This document shows, one piece after another, positions 48,706 to 52,465 of a DNA stretch of 52,465 nucleotides. The stretch covers positions 1-52,465 of the IMG/VR virus record IMGVR_UViG_3300015262_000014; one strand, 5' to 3'. This DNA is from a virus. Under the pieces are notes generated by a model. It saw only the letters and a program-made list of their open reading frames with translations. It was not told where the DNA came from and did not search any database. Positions within the stretch are counted from its first letter, which is position 1. Every line of letters begins with the position of its first letter. The position numbers and the translations under genes are program-made.

Positions 48706-49542
48706 TTAGGACTGAAGGATATACCTGACAAAATCCACGCCCTTATCAGTAAGTTTGTCATCATCCATCAACCCGTAACGTCGCATGTATCTAATAGCGG
48801 AATTACCGAAAGCTGGATCATCAATAACTTTCTGAAATTGCCGACGGATGAATAAAGGCCGTCCGTTTACTGTATCTTTAGGAAAGTGCTTTAAAACAAA
48901 TTCCCCAAGATAGCCTCTGAAGCCAGGATCAACTTCATCACCTAGTTCACGACGCTGCTCGGCCAGCTCGGCTTTGGACTGCTCTAGCTCTCTGCTCAAA
49001 CTAGACAACCGTTCAAGCAACTGATCTCTTTCTTCGCCCGCAACTGATGCGCGCTGCATCAATTCCTCAATAATATCCTGCCTTCTTGCCTCCTGCTCTT
49101 CGATTTCGGCCTTCTTAGCTTCGGAATTTTCAACCCTAGAAGCCGCAGCAACTGGATCAAATGAAAACCTATCGAACTTTTGGCTTAAATCATTATAACC
49201 TTGACCAATATTGGTTAGCTTCTCTCCAAACCCAGAATCAATTCTTCCGAGCATTTCCGACACTTCTTTTGTGAATTTATAAGTATGTGTATAGAACGTC
49301 CTCGAAGACTCATCAGCTTTGAAGTAAAATAACGCAGAAAGCGCAACCGATGAAACCGCCAGAAAAAGACTAACCAGATCTGTAAAGCTAAAATCTTTGA
49401 GGTCAATATTAAAGTCAGCAGTGGCAAACCGCACACCTACTACAATGATAAGCGCGACGACTGCAAGATCTCTTACATTCGCAAGCGTTAAAAAACCAGT
49501 GACAGATCGTTTCTTTTCGTTATTTTCATTAGTCTCTGACAT
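48706..49542 (-). CDS. coiled-coil membrane protein of unknown function
   Basis: The protein has 278 residues and lower GC than the backbone. Two hydrophobic segments lie at about residues 26-44 and 56-74 (LVSLFLAVSSVALSALFYF). A coiled coil follows at ~140-200 ('DQLLERLSSLSRELEQSKAE'). A C-terminal winged-helix-like domain ends the protein ('FIRRQFQKVIDDPAFGNSAI' with 'YMRRYGLMDDDKLTDKGVDF'). It is tail-to-tail with int (7-base gap) and beside attR. That place is typical for lysogenic-conversion and phage-exclusion genes. Confidence 0.75.
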   Translation of the reverse strand: MSETNENNEKKRSVTGFLTLANVRDLAVVALIIVVGVRFATADFNIDLKDFSFTDLVSLFLAVSSVALSALFYFKADESSRTFYTHTYKFTKEVSEMLGRIDSGFGEKLTNIGQGYNDLSQKFDRFSFDPVAAASRVENSEAKKAEIEEQEARRQDIIEELMQRASVAGEERDQLLERLSSLSRELEQSKAELAEQRRELGDEVDPGFRGYLGEFVLKHFPKDTVNGRPLFIRRQFQKVIDDPAFGNSAIRYMRRYGLMDDDKLTDKGVDFVRYILQS

Positions 49543-49739
49543 TACATTCCCTTGAGTGATGGCATTTTAATGCGAACAATCTAGCACATCAAAATCTCTG
49601 AATCCCACACGCCTTTTTCGAACACGATCCACGGCGGACGCTCTCCATCAAACGACCTCGACCACAATCTGCGGATATTTCCCTGTAGTATTAGACAGAT
49701 ACGAATCGTCAAATAGACAGGAAGAGCTGAAAGCCCCGT
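49543..49739. promoter_or_regulatory. right prophage arm: must drive mutS in the lysogen
   Basis: These 197 bases separate the divergent membrane-protein gene from the restored mutS start. They contain the attR arm sites and a GGAAGAG site at 49719-49725, 14 bases before the ATG. No promoter pair is clear. Any mutS transcription in the lysogen has to start here or further into the prophage. Confidence 0.5.
49692..49720. repeat. integrase arm-type sites, right arm
   Basis: tagacag occurs at 49692-49698 and 49714-49720 in the same orientation, 22 bases apart and 37-59 bases before the core. Confidence 0.55.
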
Positions 49740-52319
49740 ATGACAGACCTCTCCAGCCACACCCCCATGATGCAGCAGTACTGGCGCCTCAAGAACCAGC
49801 ACCCTGATCAGCTGATGTTCTACCGCATGGGCGACTTCTACGAGATCTTCTACGAAGACGCGAAGAAGGCCGCCAAGTTGCTGGATATCACCCTGACAGC
49901 GCGCGGGCAGTCGGCAGGGCAGTCGATCCCGATGTGTGGGATTCCCTACCATTCGTTGGAAGGCTATCTGGTCAAACTGGTGAAATTGGGCGAGTCAGTG
50001 GTGATCTGTGAGCAGATCGGCGATCCGGCCACCAGCAAGGGGCCGGTGGAACGTCAGGTGGTGCGCATTATTACGCCGGGGACGGTGAGTGATGAGGCGC
50101 TGCTGGATGAGCGCCGCGACAACCTGATTGCAGCGGTGTTGGGCGACGAGCGCCTGTTCGGCCTGTCGGTGCTGGACATCACCAGTGGCAACTTCAGCGT
50201 GCTGGAGATCAAAGGCTGGGAGAACCTGCTGGCGGAGCTGGAGCGTATCAACCCCGTGGAGTTATTGATCCCGGATGATTGGCCGAAGGATCTGCCGGCG
50301 GAAAAACGCCGTGGGGCCAAGCGCCGTGCGCCGTGGGACTTCGAACGCGATTCGGCGCTGAAAAGCCTGTGCCAGCAGTTCTCGGTGCAGGACCTTAAAG
50401 GCTTCGGTTGTGAAACCTTAACCCTGGCCATCGGTGCAGCAGGTTGCTTGCTGGGCTATGCCAAGGAAACCCAGCGCACGGCCCTGCCGCATTTGCGCAG
50501 CCTGCGTCATGAGCGTCTGGACGATACCGTGGTGCTCGATGGCGCAAGCCGTCGCAACCTGGAGCTGGACACCAACCTGGCCGGCGGGCGTGACAACACC
50601 CTGCAATCGGTGGTCGACCGTTGCCAGACGGCCATGGGTAGCCGCTTGCTGACCCGCTGGCTGAACCGTCCGCTGCGCGACTTGAGCGTGCTGCAGGCGC
50701 GTCAGACGTCTATTACTTGCCTGCTGGACGGCTATCGCTTTGAAAAGCTGCAGCCACAGCTGAAGGAAATCGGCGATATCGAGCGCATCCTGGCGCGTAT
50801 CGGTCTGCGTAATGCGCGCCCGCGCGACTTGGCGCGCCTGCGTGATGCCCTCGCAGCCTTGCCACAGTTGCAAGCGGCGATGACCGAACTGGATACGCCG
50901 CACCTGCAACAGCTCGCGGTCACGGCCGGTACTTACCCGGAACTGGCGGCGTTGCTGGGAAAAGCCATCATCGACAACCCGCCGGCAATCATCCGCGACG
51001 GCGGCGTATTGAAGACCGGTTACGACAGCGAGCTGGACGAACTCCAAGCCCTGAGCGAGAACGCCGGGCAATTCCTGATTGACCTGGAAGCCCGCGAGAA
51101 AGCCCGTACCGGCCTGGCCAACTTGAAAGTCGGCTACAACCGCGTGCACGGTTATTTCATCGAATTACCGAGCAAGCAGGCCGAGTCGGCGCCGATCGAC
51201 TATCAACGTCGCCAGACACTGAAAGGTGCCGAACGGTTTATCACTCCCGAACTGAAAGAATTCGAAGACAAGGCGCTGTCGGCGAAGAGCCGCGCCCTGG
51301 CTCGGGAGAAGATGCTCTATGAAAACCTGCTTGAAGACCTGATCAGCCAGTTGGCGCCGCTGCAGGACACCGCCAGCGCCCTGGCCGAACTGGATGTACT
51401 GAGCAACTTGGCCGAACGTGCATTGAACCTTGACCTGAACTGCCCGCGTTTTGTCAGCGAGCCGTGCATGCGCATCGTGCAAGGTCGCCACCCGGTCGTA
51501 GAGCAGGTGCTGACCACGCCGTTCGTCGCCAACGATCTGTCGCTGGACGACGATACCCGCATGCTGGTGATCACCGGTCCGAACATGGGCGGTAAATCCA
51601 CCTACATGCGCCAGACCGCTTTGATCGTGCTCCTGGCGCATATCGGCAGCTTTGTGCCGGCGGCCAGTTGCGAGCTGTCCCTGGTGGATCGCATTTTCAC
51701 CCGGATCGGTTCCAGCGACGACCTGGCCGGTGGCCGTTCGACGTTTATGGTGGAAATGAGCGAGACCGCCAACATCTTGCACAACGCCACCGAACGCAGC
51801 CTGGTGTTGATGGACGAAGTGGGCCGCGGCACCAGCACCTTCGACGGCCTGTCCCTGGCCTGGGCGGCGGCCGAGCGCCTGGCGCACTTGCGTGCCTACA
51901 CCCTGTTTGCCACCCACTACTTCGAGCTGACTGTTTTGCCGGAGAGCGAACCGTTGGTGGCCAACGTGCATCTGAACGCCACCGAGCACAACGAGCGTAT
52001 CGTGTTCCTGCACCACGTACTGCCGGGCCCGGCCAGCCAGAGTTACGGCCTGGCCGTGGCCCAACTGGCGGGTGTGCCGAATGACGTGATCACCCGCGCC
52101 CGCGAACACCTCAGCCGCCTGGAAACCACGGCCCTGCCCCATGAAACGGCGGTAGCCAGCCCCGCCAAAGCCTCCAGCAAACCGGCCGCACCGCATCAAA
52201 GCGACATGTTCGCCAGCCTGCCCCATCCGGTGCTGGATGAGCTGGCAAAGCTTGACCTGGATGACTTGACGCCGCGGAAAGCGCTCGAAATGTTATATGC
52301 ACTGAAGACTCGGATATAA
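49740..52319 (+). CDS. mutS: DNA mismatch repair protein MutS with prophage-supplied N-terminus
   Basis: The protein has 859 residues. The first residues [16 protein letters not shown] come from the prophage arm and core. Domain I carries the mismatch-wedging motif [10 protein letters not shown]. Walker A is [15 protein letters not shown], followed by '[20 protein letters not shown]', Walker B '[16 protein letters not shown]' and 'FATHYFELT'. The protein ends normally at a Pseudomonas-type C-terminus. The sequence differs from the displaced native start (MSKTTSDLSS...) only before the core. MutS should be active if expressed, but its promoter and leader are now phage-borne. Confidence 0.97.
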   Translation: MTDLSSHTPMMQQYWRLKNQHPDQLMFYRMGDFYEIFYEDAKKAAKLLDITLTARGQSAGQSIPMCGIPYHSLEGYLVKLVKLGESVVICEQIGDPATSKGPVERQVVRIITPGTVSDEALLDERRDNLIAAVLGDERLFGLSVLDITSGNFSVLEIKGWENLLAELERINPVELLIPDDWPKDLPAEKRRGAKRRAPWDFERDSALKSLCQQFSVQDLKGFGCETLTLAIGAAGCLLGYAKETQRTALPHLRSLRHERLDDTVVLDGASRRNLELDTNLAGGRDNTLQSVVDRCQTAMGSRLLTRWLNRPLRDLSVLQARQTSITCLLDGYRFEKLQPQLKEIGDIERILARIGLRNARPRDLARLRDALAALPQLQAAMTELDTPHLQQLAVTAGTYPELAALLGKAIIDNPPAIIRDGGVLKTGYDSELDELQALSENAGQFLIDLEAREKARTGLANLKVGYNRVHGYFIELPSKQAESAPIDYQRRQTLKGAERFITPELKEFEDKALSAKSRALAREKMLYENLLEDLISQLAPLQDTASALAELDVLSNLAERALNLDLNCPRFVSEPCMRIVQGRHPVVEQVLTTPFVANDLSLDDDTRMLVITGPNMGGKSTYMRQTALIVLLAHIGSFVPAASCELSLVDRIFTRIGSSDDLAGGRSTFMVEMSETANILHNATERSLVLMDEVGRGTSTFDGLSLAWAAAERLAHLRAYTLFATHYFELTVLPESEPLVANVHLNATEHNERIVFLHHVLPGPASQSYGLAVAQLAGVPNDVITRAREHLSRLETTALPHETAVASPAKASSKPAAPHQSDMFASLPHPVLDELAKLDLDDLTPRKALEMLYALKTRI
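49757..49780. repeat. attR core, 24-bp direct repeat within mutS
   Basis: It is identical to 851-874 and codes for the same HTPMMQQY in the active gene. The upstream flank is prophage DNA that encodes MTDLSS. Confidence 0.92.
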
Positions 52320-52461
52320 CGCATATGCGTGCAAGCTGGTAGACTCTCGCGCGGTTTGGGATGCTGCAGACTCTTAGCCTGGCCTGCAGACTATCGCTCC
52401 CGAACCTCGCGAGCCCTGCCATAAAGGGTTTCGCTGCCGCCGCCTGAGGAGAAAATTAGAA
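52320..52461. other. intergenic region after mutS
   Basis: No gene lies here. The palindrome gcatatgc follows the stop. The stretch should hold the promoter of the next gene, whose GAGGAG site is at 52446-52451. Confidence 0.35.
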
Positions 52462-52465
52462 ATGA
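52462..52465 (+). CDS. start codon of the next gene, probably ferredoxin fdxA (cut by window end)
   Basis: Only ATGA is visible. A good GAGGAG site 10 bases upstream and the usual Pseudomonas order mutS-fdxA-rpoS suggest the 7Fe ferredoxin gene. This is inference from synteny. Confidence 0.35.

Larger units (their letters stand above)
851..49780. mobile_element. complete temperate podovirus-type prophage inserted in mutS
   Basis: The element is bounded by a perfect 24-bp direct repeat that lies within mutS coding sequence at both ends. It contains a tyrosine integrase and an excisionase-like gene near the right end, and divergent cI/cro-type regulators. It also has a replication module, terminase, portal, capsid, scaffold, tail and ejection proteins, and a full holin/endolysin/spanin set. 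No essential virion gene looks broken, so it may be inducible. No long contractile-tail or tape-measure gene is present. The portal (786 residues), adaptor, stabilisation-like protein and large internal proteins point to a short-tailed phage. Confidence 0.93.

Overview
The window is a Pseudomonas chromosome segment, most like the P. fluorescens group, carrying one complete temperate prophage of about 48.9 kb. The host assignment rests on MutS (49740-52319), on the start codon just downstream of mutS where Pseudomonas usually has the ferredoxin gene fdxA, and on the ~60% GC of the backbone. The first 652 bases belong to the host side or to an older neighbouring element: the end of a Panacea-domain gene overlapping a small membrane-protein gene. 

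The prophage is inserted in the 5' end of mutS. A 24-bp direct repeat (851-874 and 49757-49780) marks the attachment core. The original mutS start (ATG at 822) is left behind as a 26-codon stub. The right end of the prophage supplies a replacement start (ATG at 49740) that restores a full-length MutS with a different first few residues. The prophage and phage codons for the shared Asp-Leu-Ser-Ser differ only synonymously. Heptamers TAGACAG flank both cores and look like integrase arm sites.

Layout of the prophage. (1) 1.18-7.6 kb, left cargo zone: a STAS/HATPase gene plus a STAS-like (DUF4325) gene, a DNA adenine methylase, a umuDC-type operon behind a perfect LexA-type box, a small unknown gene, an SRAP/YedK protein, a low-GC membrane protein, and a fragment of a second adenine methylase. 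(2) 7.6-32.9 kb, leftward late genes of a podovirus-type virion. In transcription order these are holin, Rz/Rz1 spanins, Ntn-hydrolase, endolysin-like protein, TerS, TerL, portal, scaffold, major capsid, adaptor and tail proteins, tail-tip and SGNH fibre proteins, and very large internal/ejection proteins. (3) 33.0-37.3 kb, mixed-strand cargo: HicAB, a tRNA-Ser-like gene, a cluster of TGCGCA repeats, a DUF6555-like protein, a VapD-like protein and a secreted FxLYD protein. (4) 37.4-44.7 kb, leftward early operon in which most genes overlap by 4 bp: a lambda O-like protein with iterons inside its gene, DnaC and DnaB, a BRO antirepressor, an HExxH peptidase and several unknown genes. (5) 44.9-48.7 kb, immunity and integration: Cro-like and CI/S24 repressors facing each other across GTTTAT/ATAAAC operators, a LuxR-type HTH protein, two small membrane or secreted proteins, a DUF4224 excisionase-like protein and a tyrosine integrase. 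(6) A coiled-coil membrane protein lies between int and the right attachment site.

Taken together, the element sits in a mismatch-repair gene whose expression it must now provide. It also carries its own SOS-controlled error-prone polymerase, an abasic-site protein and a methylase. A prophage that influences host mutation rate is the most interesting reading of the window. The STAS/HATPase plus DUF4325 pair is the best candidate for an undescribed signalling or defence module. All functional statements come from reading motifs in the sequence; no database search was possible.
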